The notes under the pieces are model-generated. The model was not told the DNA's origin. It did no database searches and worked only from the letters and a program-made list of their open reading frames with translations. From assembly GCA_003254925.1 (NCBI GenBank), contig QANZ01036702.1:1-64000 (forward strand): a stretch of DNA of 64,000 nucleotides, given 5' to 3'. This DNA is from Chamaecrista fasciculata (lineage: Eukaryota; Streptophyta; Magnoliopsida; Fabales; Fabaceae). Positions 11,627 through 22,575 of the stretch are shown one piece after another; positions within the stretch are counted from its first letter, which is position 1, and every line of letters begins with the position of its first letter. Made by a program: the position numbers and the translations under genes.

Positions 11627-12353
11627 AATATAAAAAAACAAACTAGGGTTAAATTATTATTATTTCGTTTTTGGTACAGTAAATTATTATTTTTTGTTTC
11701 ATAAACTTAAATATTTCTCTCAGCGTAAATTCAAACTTATTCAGTGTTAATTCTTTTCATTAAATCTAATTCTCATTAATTAATGATTAAATCTTTTAAC
11801 GTGTCTTAACTATAAGTTTTAAGATTTGTTTAAATATTTAAAGGGAGAGAGATGATGAGAGATTAGATGGGAAGCGGGATAGAAAATAAAGTAAAAATTA
11901 ATCTTTCTTTTTACTAAAAGAAATAACATTTCTTTCAAAATATTTTAGTGTAAATATTTAAAACTTATAAAAAAAAAAGCGGTGAATGAGAGATTAAGAA
12001 GTTCAAGTTCCAAATTTCTTCCTCCCCTTCCTCTTATCTACCTTAATTCCCAATGGAAATATAATCTTAAAATCTTTGATTATTCGACCAAAAAAAATTT
12101 GTAAATGCTTTGATTATTCGGCGGGAAGCTTCCCATGCAAAATTGACAGTTCTAAATATGATAGTCCTGGCTTTATTCATTCATCAGGTGGTTAAATTCC
12201 AGCACGCAATAAATTAAATGGCCAAAACCTGGTGTGACAGCAGTGACACATCGCCATGACATGCATGAACATCAATTAAATCTTCAGAAAACGTCACTCA
12301 TCAGCACAGCTACTCACTGCTTCATAATTAACGAGAAAATTATATATAGAATT
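11627..12353. other. AT-rich intergenic DNA
   Basis: No gene or clear repeat boundary was recognised in this stretch. Confidence 0.3.
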
Positions 12354-12438
12354 TATCTAACATGTGTCTTGACACATATTTTAAGGTTTTTTTTATTAGT
12401 TAGTAGAGCATCTCATATCTTGAAATCTACGAAAATTC

Positions 12439-13307
12439 TAGATCTACTCATGGGTCGGGTTTGGGCTACCCAAGCTGAAGCCCATGGGCTTTTTATGTAA
12501 ATGGACTTGGACCTAGTCCAAGCCCAAATAAAATTGTAGCCCAAATTTATTTTTTTGTAACAATTTTAAACTTAAATTGTCATTATGGTCTTCAAACTAT
12601 GAGGTTAGTTTCATTTTGGTCCTCAAGTTTTTTTTGTTCTGTTTTGGTCCTCAAATTATGGGATTATTTTGGTCCTCAAACTAATCTTTGTTTCTTTTTA
12701 TTCTCAAACTATTTTTTTTTTCTGAAAAATTCGGCTCGGCCAGCTTGGTCGAAAAAATACAGCTCGGGCCGGCACGGTCGAAAAAATACGGCTCGGGCCG
12801 GTCTATCCTGAAAAATTCGGCTCGGGCCGGCTCGTTCAGAAAAATTCGACTCAAGCCGGCCTAGTCGAAGAAATTCGATTCGGGGCGGCCCGACCGGAAA
12901 AATTCAGCTCTGTACGGCTCGGTCGAAAAAATTCAGCTCGTTCCGGCTTGGTCGAAAAAATTCAGCTTAGACTGACCCGGTCGAAAAAATTCGGCTCAGC
13001 CCGCCTCGGTCAAAAAATTCGGTTCGGGCCGCCCCGGTTAAAAAAATTTGGCTCAGGCCGGGTCGATCTAAAAATTTCAGCTCGACCGAAAAAATTCGGC
13101 TCAGGTAATATCGAGTTTTAACAAACTTTAAGTTTGTTGGGTAATATCGGATAGTATCTAGGTATTAAGTGGACCAGTCAATGGGCTTGGATAGTTATTG
13201 GGTAGGTCTTATTTTTAAACTCATATCTCATTTTTATTTGATGGGTAGTTAATTATAGGCTTGGGCTTGGGTAGTCCATGGACTACTTGGGCCCATAACC
13301 AGGTCTA
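12439..13307. mobile_element. Non-autonomous hAT-like element with minisatellite core
   Basis: An exact 8-bp duplication gaaaattc flanks it (12431-12438 and 13308-13315), the hAT signature. Its ends are tagatctactcatgggtcgg and the inverted cccataaccaggtcta, so the TIR is imperfect. Subterminal 'gggcttggg / cccaagccc' motifs repeat on both sides. The middle carries 'ggtcctcaaa' modules and a GC-rich 29-bp tandem array. No transposase ORF is present. Confidence 0.8.
12722..13105. repeat. 29-bp GC-rich minisatellite, about 12-13 copies
   Basis: Units follow cgaaaaaattcggctcgggc plus cggcncggt, 29 bases each, twelve nearly full copies and a partial one, diverged at scattered positions. The array lies wholly within the hAT element. 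The 29-base period is not a multiple of three, so it is not a coding repeat. Confidence 0.85.
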
Positions 13308-13410
13308 GAAAATTCATTTAAAAGATAATTTTTAATGTTTAAAAATTCACTTGACCAATCAAAAGAAATCTTAATATGTACCCTAAAATCGAGCACATGT
13401 TAGAAGGACC

Positions 13411-13913
13411 CTTATAAATATTTTTTCTTTCTACCGTAGGAAAATTGGTTAAACTGTCACTCAAAAATCAAAATATTCTCTTTTTTTTTTTTGAAAAAAA
13501 AAGGAATCATATAACATATTAAGTACTCGATTGGAAGGATGGGAATTAAAAATGCGAAATGTTATATATATACATTTGTTTAAGAAACGTATCTCTGGAT
13601 TTATGATTTGTCAGCAAAATGTTGGAGCTATTAGCTATATAATACAAATCTAAGATATATTGTTTATTGCTTTTTAAAAAAATCTTCATCATGAGTTGAT
13701 TGAGTTCAAAGTAAATAGTAGAAAGTGCTTTGACAAATTGAAAGATAAAAATGGATGGGTAGTAAGTTGCCGTAAGTGATTGATATAGTTGCCGCTCTTT
13801 TGGTAATTAAGTTCAGCCGTCACAGATGTTTCTGGGAATTTCCGTGGCAAGTATGACGAACAAGGCTGATTGCCCAAACGTTTTCCATGCAAGTTTTACG
13901 CTATCAAGTTTAT
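13411..13913. other. AT-rich intergenic DNA
   Basis: No convincing coding sequence, RNA gene or repeat boundary was seen. Confidence 0.3.
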
Positions 13914-13922
13914 AACTTTATA

Positions 13923-14460
13923 GGTTAAAGGTTTATTTTGGTCCTAAATGTATGTCTTAATGTTCATTTTAGTTCATAATGTTTCAAAATATTCAAATTG
14001 ATCCTAAATGTTGACAAAATATTTTATTTTGGTCCAAACTATTGAATATAACTCGTTTTAAGTTCAAACGTGATGAATTTAAAACCACATATTGTTCTCA
14101 AAGAGTACTTTCTCTTTTCAGTTGGGATCGTCAACAAACGAGGTTAAATTATTCCTAAAGGTAGACTACTCGTTTCATGGTTAAACAAGCAAAGTTGATG
14201 ATATCTCTCTCGTTTCAAATTCAAATGTGATGAATTCAGAGCTACGAGTTCCTCTTAACAAGTCCTTTGAACTAGAAATGAGAGACGAGAGACATATGAC
14301 CAAATTCAATAATTTGTGACCAAAATGAAACATGTTACTGACATTTAGGACCAAAATGAAATATTTTGCTAACATTTAGAACCAATTTGAACATTTTGAA
14401 ACATAATAGACCAAAATGAACATCAAGACATAGATTCAGGATCAAAATGAACCTTTAACC
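13923..14460. mobile_element. 538-bp MULE-type MITE, copy 1
   Basis: A perfect 9-bp duplication aactttata lies at 13914-13922 and 14461-14469. The ends are ggttaaaggtttattttggt and the inverted atgaacctttaacc. The inner region contains 'cgtttcatggttaaac', 'caaagttgatgatatctctc' and 'gagttcctcttaacaagtcc'. A copy of identical length, 538 bp, lies at 42072-42609 with its own perfect 9-bp duplication. Confidence 0.9.
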
Positions 14461-14550
14461 AACTTTATACGTTTTCATTTATTCAATGAATGGAAGATGG
14501 AATTTTTAACTGAAGAATTTATGTAGTTGAAATCATAATTCATTTAAAAG

Positions 14551-14603
14551 GTGGGGGGTTTGTCATCAGCCGCCTACTAGGTGCCAAAGTATTTTTTTTT
14601 AAA
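14551..14603. mobile_element. 53-bp insertion between 17-bp target duplications
   Basis: The 17 bases cataattcatttaaaag occur at 14534-14550 and again at 14604-14620. Between them lie 53 bases starting gtggggggtttgtcatcagc and ending in a T-run plus aaa. A long target duplication and a homopolymer end suggest target-primed reverse transcription of a very short 3' fragment. Its start (gtggggggtttg) recurs at about 14722, at the 3' end of the RNase H fragment, so the source was probably that element family. Confidence 0.6.
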
Positions 14604-14707
14604 CATAATTCATTTAAAAGTAAGGTAAAGTCAAGCACAATACAAATAAAAATAAAGTAAAAATAACCAACTCTTCCCTAGTATAAACAACAACACTAAA
14701 CAAGATA

Positions 14708-14866
14708 TCAACTGACAAAGGTGGGGGGTTTGCAACTCATCCTCGTTTCAGACAAATTGACAAGACAATCAGCTGCCAAGTTAGCGGATTTAGGGATCCA
14801 ACTAAAACTACAACCATCTAAATAATTAGAAACATAAATAATGTCATCTAAAAAAGACAAACACTT
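14708..14866 (-). pseudogene. RNase H-like domain fragment (LINE-type)
   Basis: On the minus strand this encodes FLDDIIYVSNYLDGCSFSWI then PKSANLAADCLVNLSE, ending KPPTFVS and a stop at 14708. The block W-I-P-(K/R)-x-A-N-x-x-A-D-x-L is the C-terminal signature of RNase H domains in plant L1-type LINEs and related genes. Only the last 50 or so residues remain and the frame is closed upstream, so it is a remnant. Confidence 0.55.
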
Positions 14867-15620
14867 CTAATTAGAACAACGGGAAACCCCAGTGGTTGTT
14901 TTAAATAAAGACATAATCAGACTCAAAGCAACAATAATAATTTGATAAACGAAATGACGTTGTGGAAGAGAAAAAAAAACCATAACCAAACAGGAAGCCG
15001 CCGTGAAATGCCTAGTCCAAAGTCGCCGTCGTGAGAGTCCTGATTCAAAACATTGTCGCCATAAAATCCTAAAAACAAAGTAACATTCTTGTAAAAAGAG
15101 AGAACCCTCACAGCAGAGGGGTTTTCAATACTACCCAACGAAAAAGAGGGGGTTGTCGCTACTAAAAACGACGATCTAATGTTAACACAAAGCTCTCTGT
15201 GTGAACAAAGAGGAGAGCCAAAGAAGTGCCAAAGTTAATTTAGAACTCGCAAGTGCGTGTCCAACTCAATTTTGAGTAAATAGGTTGTACATGTAAGTAT
15301 GATGTGACATTAAATCAACTATAGTAATCGGTCACTGCATAAGTTTTATCCTTGGAACGTAATTATTGCAGTCCAAATCTTCTGTATGTCTCTCATCTAA
15401 ATTTCTCTATAATTCTGAGATAAAATTTATACAAATGGTTTCACGTAGTTTCCCCTTAAATGATCGATTTGTTTCATGCAGAAAAAGAGGGAAAAAAAAC
15501 AATAATTCAATACAAACAAATTCAAAAGAGAGAAATACAGAATATCCGACATTTAATTATGGGATTCAGCGGATGTTTGGATGGATTGTTATTGAATGAT
15601 GAATATTGAGTGAAGTGCGC
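14867..15620. other. Intergenic DNA without recognised gene
   Basis: Short open frames exist on both strands (for example 15366-15599) but have no recognisable domain. The stretch 14925-15240 has a somewhat coding-like composition on the minus strand and may be older LINE sequence upstream of the RNase H fragment. Confidence 0.3.
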
Positions 15621-15639
15621 ATGTATACATGTTTGGCTT

Positions 15640-15866
15640 TTTTTTTTAACAAAAAGAAATTTTTATTTTTTTTTAAAAGAGAAAGTTTAGGTGAGTTGGG
15701 CCTCGGGGCTCACCGAAACTAGAGGAGACCTCAAGGCTCTATAAGCGCTTACAGAGATACTTACAGATCGCCTACCAATAAAGTTCTCACATCAACAGCG
15801 GAATTCGAACTCGCGACCTTGTGGGTTATGAGTTTACTCTTTACCAACTGGGTCAACCTTGGTTGG
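15640..15866 (-). mobile_element. tRNA-derived SINE with 18-bp target duplications
   Basis: An exact 18-bp duplication, tgtatacatgtttggctt, lies at 15622-15639 and 15867-15884. On the minus strand the head has an A-box-like segment (gacccagttggtaaag) and a B-box-like segment (ggtcgcgagttcgaattc), and the tail is poly-A (T-runs at 15640-15675 on the plus strand). This is a standard plant SINE. The perfect duplication implies a fairly recent insertion. Confidence 0.9.
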
Positions 15867-16006
15867 TGTATACATGTTTGGCTTGGTGCAAGCCATTTAA
15901 ATACGAATTTGGTCTTCATTTGTTAGTTGCTACTTAATTTATTTTACAGAATATTCATGACCAGGCAGAAATTTGTCATCAACGTATTTTTCATACTTAT
16001 TTTATT

Positions 16007-16371
16007 GGGTAAATTACACTTTGTTACCTTATGGTTTGGTCATATTTTACTTTGGTACCCTGTGGTTTAAAAAATGACATTTTGGTACCATTTGGAGCTA
16101 TTTTGTAATTTTAATCATAAATTTTTTTTCAAAAATTACATATTGACCCCAATTTTTTAAAAATTTTTCATTTTAGTCCCTAGATAATATGTATCCACTA
16201 TCTAGAGACATATTTGTAATTTTCTAAAAATATTGGGGGTCAATATGTAATTTTGGAAAAATTTGTTATGGTTAAAATTACAAAATAGCTCCAAAGGGTA
16301 CCAAAGTGTTAATGGAGAGGGTACCAAAGTGAAATATGACCAAACCATAAGATACCAAAGTATAATTTTGG
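16007..16371. mobile_element. GGTACC-type MITE just upstream of the At-4/1 gene
   Basis: Its ends are gggtaaattacactttgtta and the inverted taccaaagtataattttgg. The centre, with 'attgggggtcaatatgtaat', matches the nested copy at 7941-8563. It ends about 180 bp before the ATG of the gene at 16554, inside its likely promoter. Confidence 0.75.
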
Positions 16372-16553
16372 AATATTCATTCCTTTTCGTGCTCAGGGAG
16401 AAAAGGCCTCAATCATGTTTAAAACACATGAGTCTGCAACAAAAAAAGGCCGGTCCAAAGAGTCTTTAAAGAGAGGCCCAAGCCTTACGTCTTCAACTTC
16501 AAATGCGAGAGAAAATCTGTAAACGTTAAAAAAGAAAAATCTGGAGTAGAAAA

Positions 16554-19070
16554 ATGGCGGCAACCAGTGACGAAGAAATGGATTCTCTACTCTCGGGTTT
16601 CGATCAGATCTACCAGGTATTGTCCACCTTCAAATTCGTCTTCCGATCTTTAATTTCGTTACTATTCACCTTCGTTTGGAATCTGAGAAATGGGAGAGAA
16701 ACATTAGGCAAATTTCCGTAGCTTATATATCAAATTCCAAAATTAACTAGTAACTCTCGAACTCATCGCTATTGAGGGCTTCATAACGATTATTTTTCTT
16801 CCTTTCATTCTCATGCAGGTTCACCACTTATCCCTGTTGTTCATCATTTGTTTCTCAATAGCGGAAAATTAAGACGCAAATATTTATTTCTTTTCGTTCT
16901 TTTACGTTTCGTCAGAAGCGAATTCTCGAAATTAATTGGAACTTCTTTTCCTCGTTCAGGATTTTAAAAGCGGCATTGAGGAGATCCAGCGACTGCAATC
17001 TGACTACAATGCAGAATTCAAGAGGCGAGAATCTCTTGAAATCACTTGCAATAGTCTCAGAAGAGGTTAATTGGTCATGAGATACTGTCGTATGTTAAAA
17101 TTTCTACATAAAGCTAGCTTCGTGCTTGTTGCTAATTTTTTGTCCCCTGTGTCTTCGTCGCCTTATTGTATTTTTACTGAACTCTTACTACTCTCTAAAC
17201 TTCAAAACGTTACAAGAGCGCCTACGGATTCAATGAATATATAATAAACAGAACATATTGTAAAATTATTACAATCAGAAATCCTCAAATTCGCAATGCT
17301 CTTCTGCTAGTCAGGTCATGGTAAAATAGTCATGGGAAGTGTAGGACAGTGCTAGTTTAATTTTTTCTTTCTTTCTCTTGTTTTGTTTTTTGTTAATATT
17401 AATTCCTTTTTTCCAAGAGTTATTCGTATGTCAGAGACTCAGAACAAGAAATATGGACTTTGATTTGATTTGGAAATCCAAGAATCATGATTAATTTCAG
17501 GTCTTGAATCATGCTTATCTATTATAAAATATGCTTAAAATCTGATGCCAACACATTTGTTATTTGCTAGCAGTTTCTAAAAGTTCCATCATATGTCTAA
17601 GGACTAATTTAATTAGGTTGTAATGTTGCAGAAAATGAGCAGCTAGCAAATTTGTACACAAAGTGTTTAAAAAACCTGGCTGATCAGGTGCTTAAGCTGT
17701 GTTGAGCAATAACCCTTTCTCCGTTTTCAATTACCTGACTTGGAGTTTGTCATTTGAATATTTGAGTAAAAACAGAGTTGATGAACTTCCCTATCTAATA
17801 ATTTCTCGGCCTTGCTAATTTAATTTATCATCATGTGACATTCAGCTTGATTTCCGTACCAAATGCCTCAACTTGAAAGAGGAGCTGGAAAGAGCAAGTA
17901 ATGAACTTCTCCACAAAGAAGATGTGAGTTATTTCCATCCTTAAGTTATCATAGTCTATATGACTTGTTCAGTTTCGTATATGTGTGGCTGTGTGCATTA
18001 CTGCTTTGTTTTTGAAATAACTCTGCCTTATAATTTAGAAACGAAACTCAACAAACTGCTCACATGTTCTATTGCACCTTTGTTTAGTACAATACAGTTC
18101 AATTCTCAGACTTTAGTTTTTAAAGCAGGGGTATAGGAATGATGTGGAATTGCTTAAGCAAGACTATGAAGAAAAGGTTGGAAAATTAGAATCTGAATTA
18201 ACGTGAGTTTTTACACACAAAAAAAATCTCTTATTGAAGTATTGCTTCTTCTTCTTCTTAAAACTGTATTTTGCATTATTTTAGGGCATCTTTACGTGAA
18301 AAATCAACATATGAAGTGACCATTAGTCAACTTCACCGAGACCTAGCAGCGCATAAAGATCATGTACAACTTTTAGCCAGCAGGTTTGATCAACTCCATT
18401 TTGAAGTGGAATCAAAATGTGAGGCTTTTGTTATACATGGAATATTTGTACCTCTTTCTCACAATTTTGTTATATTATCATTATATATGGCAGAGAGTAG
18501 TATTAAACTTTGAAAATTTTTACTAACAGATAAGGTTGAGGTTCAGGATTTGAAAGAATGTCTTGTTATTGAGCAGGAAGAAAAAAAGGAGTTAAATAAA
18601 AAGGTCCAACACTTGGAAAAGGAATGTAAGCGTTGATTGTTTCCATGTCCTTTGTTCTTCTTTAATCAATGCATGTTTATTTCATATTTCTATCTTCAGA
18701 CTGAGATCTGCTTGATCCTTCACTGAATCTTCCTTTCCGAATTCGTTAAGTAACCAAAGCAATGATAAGCAGGCTACCTTTTTGATGTTTTCACCGTAAT
18801 AAGTCTAATAAGCACTTAAGCAGGCAACTTAGTAACAACAATTAGCAGGCTTGGTAGCAATTTCTTATTTTATGATCTTGTCATTATTACTAAGAAGGCT
18901 ACTTTTTGTCTCCTGCAGTGCTGATTTTTAAAACAAAGCTGGTTGATCAGCAGCAGGATATGACCTCAAATTGGCATGTTGAAACACTTAAGCAGAAGAT
19001 CATGAACCTAAGGAAGGAGAACGAGGTCCTAAAAAGGAAGCTCACTCCTTCAGACGAGGGCCAGAAATGA
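16554..19070 (+). CDS. At-4/1: Coiled-coil protein of the At-4/1 family, 8 exons, 252 aa
   Basis: Exons: 16554-16616, 16960-17065, 17632-17687, 17846-17923, 18129-18202, 18285-18418, 18530-18625 and 18919-19070. All borders are GT..AG, phases agree and the sum is 759 nt. The protein starts MAATSDEEMDSLLSGFDQIY and ends KENEVLKRKLTPSDEGQK. It is almost entirely charged heptad coiled coil, with no membrane segment or signal peptide. From memory of the family, Arabidopsis At-4/1 has the same start (MAATSDEQMN), the same EIQDLKDCL-like motif (here EVQDLKECLVIEQEEKKE) and the same VETLKQK.M.LRKENE.LKRKL end. At-4/1 was found as a partner of a tospovirus movement protein and associates with ER or vascular cells; its own role is unsettled. 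Length fits the family (about 250). The likely poly(A) signal is at about 19271-19281 (ataaataaat). A MITE ends about 180 bp upstream. The exon model is strong; the identity is by recalled similarity. Confidence 0.9.
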
Positions 19071-19500
19071 CATACAAAAAACGAAATTAATTGAGTTTAA
19101 CCAATACTACTACTGTTGGTATAATTAAAAAAGATCCACAACTTTAAAGTTCATCGTGAGAATGCTGTATCTTTTAACTAGGGTTTTGTACATTTCTTGA
19201 TTGTGAATCTGGCTAGTGATTCATTACTCTTGTTCTTCATGTAAAATCATTCAAATCACTTGCACATCTCACATAAATAAATGGTTTATTTAAAACGGGT
19301 TGATCCATACAGTTGTTGGCGATCTAAGCACGTTTAGGCTTTTGTAGAAGTGTTTCTAAAATTTATCAATTTATTCTTTAAAATAAATTGTATAGGCGAG
19401 AGTGACACATATAAAGCTTACATTATATTTTTCAATATAAGTCTTACAAATAATTGATTGAAGTAGTAAATATTTCAATTTTTAAAAATAATTTTAAGTT
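19071..19500. other. 3' flank of the At-4/1 gene
   Basis: This holds the probable 3' UTR up to about 19285 and then AT-rich DNA. No other feature is seen. Confidence 0.4.
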
Positions 19501-20138
19501 GGCTTAAGTACACTTTTGGTCCCTTAACTTTCGCAAAGGTCTCAATTTGGTCTCCTAACTTTTTTTGTTACAATTTTGGTCCCCTAACTTTCGCAAAGGT
19601 CTCAATTTGGTCCCCTAACTTTTTTGTTGCAATTTTGGTCCCCTAACTTTCGCAAAGGTCTCAATTTGGTCCCTTAACTTTTTGTTGCAATTTTGGTTCC
19701 CTAACTTTTGAAAGCGTCTCATTGTTGGTCCTAAGTGAACTTTTTCCATCCATTATCTGCTGTTAGTGCCGATCTGGCAGGCTGAGTTGGCTGATGACGT
19801 GACAGATATGGGTGAAGTGGATTAAAAAATGACCATTATGCGAAGATGTTTTCATGACTTGGAAGAGCACTTGGGACCAATAGTGAGACGTTTTCAAGAG
19901 TTAGGGGACCAAAATTGCAACAAAAAAAGTTAGGGGACCAAATTGAGACTTTTGCGAAAGTTAGGGGACCAAATTGAGACCTTTGCGAAAGTTAAGGGAC
20001 CAAAATTGCAACAAAAAAAGTTAAGGGACCAAATTGAGACCTTTGTGAAAGTTAGGGGACCAAAATTGCAGCAAAAAAAGTTAGGGGACCAAATTGAGAT
20101 CTTTGCGAAAGTTAGGGGACCAAAATTGCACTTAAGCC
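19501..20138. mobile_element. MULE-like MITE, 'ggtcccctaactttcg' family, copy 2 (expanded arms)
   Basis: Its ends are ggcttaagtacacttttggt and the inverted accaaaattgcacttaagcc. Compared with the copy at 7364-7762, the arms hold extra tandem units (ggtcccctaactttcgcaaa plus ggtctcaatttggtcc on the left, four to five complementary units on the right), explaining 638 versus 399 bp. The centre (ggctgagttggctgatgacg) is shared. Flanks ttttaagtt and ttttataat match in 6 of 9 bases, perhaps a decayed target duplication. The long open frame inside (DQIETFAKVRGPK repeats) is a repeat artefact. Confidence 0.75.
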
Positions 20139-20495
20139 TTTTATAATTTATTCTTGTTCAAAATATCTTACTCTCAATTATAAAATCTCAGGTTTTAAAC
20201 AATGAGTAATCATTGACATAAAATAGATATAAATTATTAATACATTCTCATTCAAAAAATATGTTGAATAGGTTTTTTTTTTCAAAAAAATAATTAATTG
20301 ATAATTAAGAGGTTGAGTATGAATATTGAGAAGTCGTAAAAGATATCAAATGAAAGGAAGGCAAGTTTTAAAGAACTTTATATAAATTATTCTAGTAAAT
20401 AATTAAGACACAACATTAATACCCATTACCAATAATCTTTAATATTAAAAGAAATTGATGGTAAGAAAATATTTTATCACCGAAGAAATTTTTGA
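20139..20495. other. AT-rich intergenic DNA
   Basis: No gene or repeat structure was recognised. Confidence 0.3.
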
Positions 20496-20499
20496 AACT

Positions 20500-20612
20500 T
20501 ATCAATATGATAATGTTTACACTTTCGTGTTAACTCTAGGGATTGAAGTTGGGTCCTGTCCCTAAGATGTAGCTTGCTTAGTCGCTACACCAAACACTTG
20601 TTGGTTACACTT
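20500..20612 (-). mobile_element. Possible tRNA-like SINE head
   Basis: On the minus strand, tggtgtagcgactaagcaag resembles an A box and ggacccaacttcaatccc a B box, about 35 bases apart. I found no tail or target duplication, so this may be an old SINE or tRNA-derived fragment. Confidence 0.3.
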
Positions 20613-21558
20613 TTGATTCTTATAAAACTATATTAATCAATTTGTGATTTGCAGATAAATATAAATGAAGATTTTTTTCCTAAATTTAATTGCAAAATAT
20701 TACGGATTTTTTTTTAAAAAATTCAACTAAAATATAAAAGGTTATATTGGCCATTATCTTTTTATTTTTTGGCCAGCTATTGGCCATTATCAATGTTGAA
20801 CAATTACTGTTTTGAAAAGCTTTGCATTCAATCATTTATGATTGTGACCTTTGAAAAGCATGATTACTTATTTGATAAAAAAAAAAAGCGTCAAAGAATA
20901 AATCCATGGTTTTCCTTGCAATAAAATACAAACTTATAATTATTTTTAATAGATTGCGCATACAAAAAATTTCTTTACGAAACTATATATCTCATAGTAA
21001 TTATTAAATGGGCCACACTGCAATTTAATTGCAATGACCGGATATCTATCATTCAACTATCATGGAATGATAGAATAACTTTACTAAGATCTTAGTTCAA
21101 ACAAGAGAATGATGATCCTAGAATAACTTTACATGATTAAAACAGCAGGACACTCAAGTGCCTTCGTTAAAGAAAAATATAAAATCCTACGAATAAAAGA
21201 ATATTAATTTTATGATAATATCTTAATCCAATTCACCCAAATGCATGATGGTATGTCTCACAAAAAAGAGAATCATGATGGTGTTCTAGGATGGGAAGAC
21301 AGGACCAACATGTCCACCCTGGAGTCCTGCATCCTTTTGAGTCAAAATAATGATACAGAATTTTCAAGAAATTCCGACCAGAGAGCATCAATGTTAATTG
21401 GAAAAAAAAAATATCAAATATAAAAGAAAAAGAAAAAAAATACTTACTAGCGTGTTCCTTTTTATGCTCACTTGTTGATGACGGCCATGCTGTTGAAGTG
21501 GTAATGGTGGGATCTTTTCAATGATATATGGATCGATATGCCTAAATTCTTTTTGGAT
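20613..21558. other. AT-rich intergenic DNA
   Basis: Only short, composition-driven open frames are present (for example 21241-21423). No recognisable feature. Confidence 0.3.
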
Positions 21559-21737
21559 TTACGTAACATGTGCTCTTAGGGCATGTTTTAAGGTTTTTTC
21601 TGATTGGTTAGTAGAGCATCTCATATCTTAAAATCTACAAAAATTCATTTAAAAGATAATTTTTAATGTTTGAAAACTCACTTAATCAATAAAAAAAAAC
21701 CTTAAACTATGCCCTTAGGGCACATGTTAGAAGGACC
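21559..21737. mobile_element. MITE 'ctaacatgtg' family, copy 3 (shortest, uninterrupted)
   Basis: Its ends are acgtaacatgtgctcttagg and the inverted ccttagggcacatgttagaa followed by ggacc. It has single copies of the agtagagcatctcatatc and attcatttaaaagataattt modules, so it is the simplest version of the family in the window. Confidence 0.65.
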
Positions 21738-21746
21738 ATTTTTTTA

Positions 21747-22575
21747 GATAAACTATACAGAAGGTCCTTGTGATTTGTCATGCAAAACAAATTTGCCATG
21801 TGTCATATTTTCTCATTAGAGAACCTTATAGCAAGCATATAAGAAACTGCATATAAGTCTTGCCCTTTACAGAAAGGAAAAAACTTATATGCAGTTTCTT
21901 ATATGTTTGCTATGAGGTTCTCCAATCACAAGTTTCAATTACATTCTCTCTCTTCAATGATTGAATGTGCAAAAAATTGTATTTAATACTCTCTTTCTAT
22001 CATGATTGGTCATGCAAAACAAATTTGCCACGTGTCATATTTTCATTAGAGAACCTTATAGCAAGCATATAAGAAACTGCATATAAGTCTTGCCCTTACA
22101 AAAAGGGTCCATGTGATTTAAAAAGTAACAAATAAGGGTCTGTGGTTTACTACGTTAATAAAAAGGGTTTTGAAGTATATTTCCGTCCAAAATTTGATGG
22201 AAATCTTAGCTAAAATACTATTTTAATACCCAAATTATTAATTTTTATGCATTTGACTTCCTATTTGTATGAAATTTGACGAAAATCTTAGCTAAAATAC
22301 TATTTTAAGACCTTAATTATTACCATGAAACTTTTCTTTTTTTGTGTCAAAGTCCTTCTCTCATACAAATAGAGAGTCAAACGCATAAAAGTTAATAGTT
22401 AGGGTCAAAAAATAATATTTTAGCCAAGATTTCTGTCAAATTTTGGATGGAAATATCCTTTAGGACCCTTTTTGTTAACGGAGCAAACCACATGCCCTTA
22501 TTTGCTACTTTTTAAACCACATGAACCCTTTCTGTAAATGAGTCAAATCGTAAGGACCATATGTGTAATTTATCC
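21747..22575. mobile_element. Long-TIR MITE with a rearranged, duplicated insert
   Basis: Left end gataaactatacagaaggtc pairs with right end taaggaccatatgtgtaatt plus tatcc. Inner arms ('tccatgtgatttaaaaagta' and its complement) also pair. The left arm is interrupted by an insert of about 330 bp (21778-22105). That insert has a 90-bp direct repeat (catgcaaaacaaatttgcca onward, at 21779 and 22011) and an inverted third partial copy giving a 104-bp hairpin at 21819-21922. Confidence 0.6.

Larger units (their letters stand above)
12354..13410. mobile_element. MITE 'ctaacatgtg' family, copy 2, split by a hAT insertion
   Basis: The left part (12354-12438) and right part (13308-13410) together match the family copies at 11359 and 21559. 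They are separated by the 869-bp hAT-like element at 12439-13307 and the duplicated octamer gaaaattc, so the MITE was present first. Confidence 0.7.

Noticed and set aside
12722-13105. Regular 29-bp repeats that could suggest a CRISPR array
   Set aside because: Units are contiguous without unique spacers, diverged, and lie inside a plant hAT element; this is a minisatellite.
19943-20146. Open frame with repeated DQIETFAKVRGPK-like units
   Set aside because: It is a translation of the 'gaccaaattgagacctttgc' repeat units in a MITE arm.
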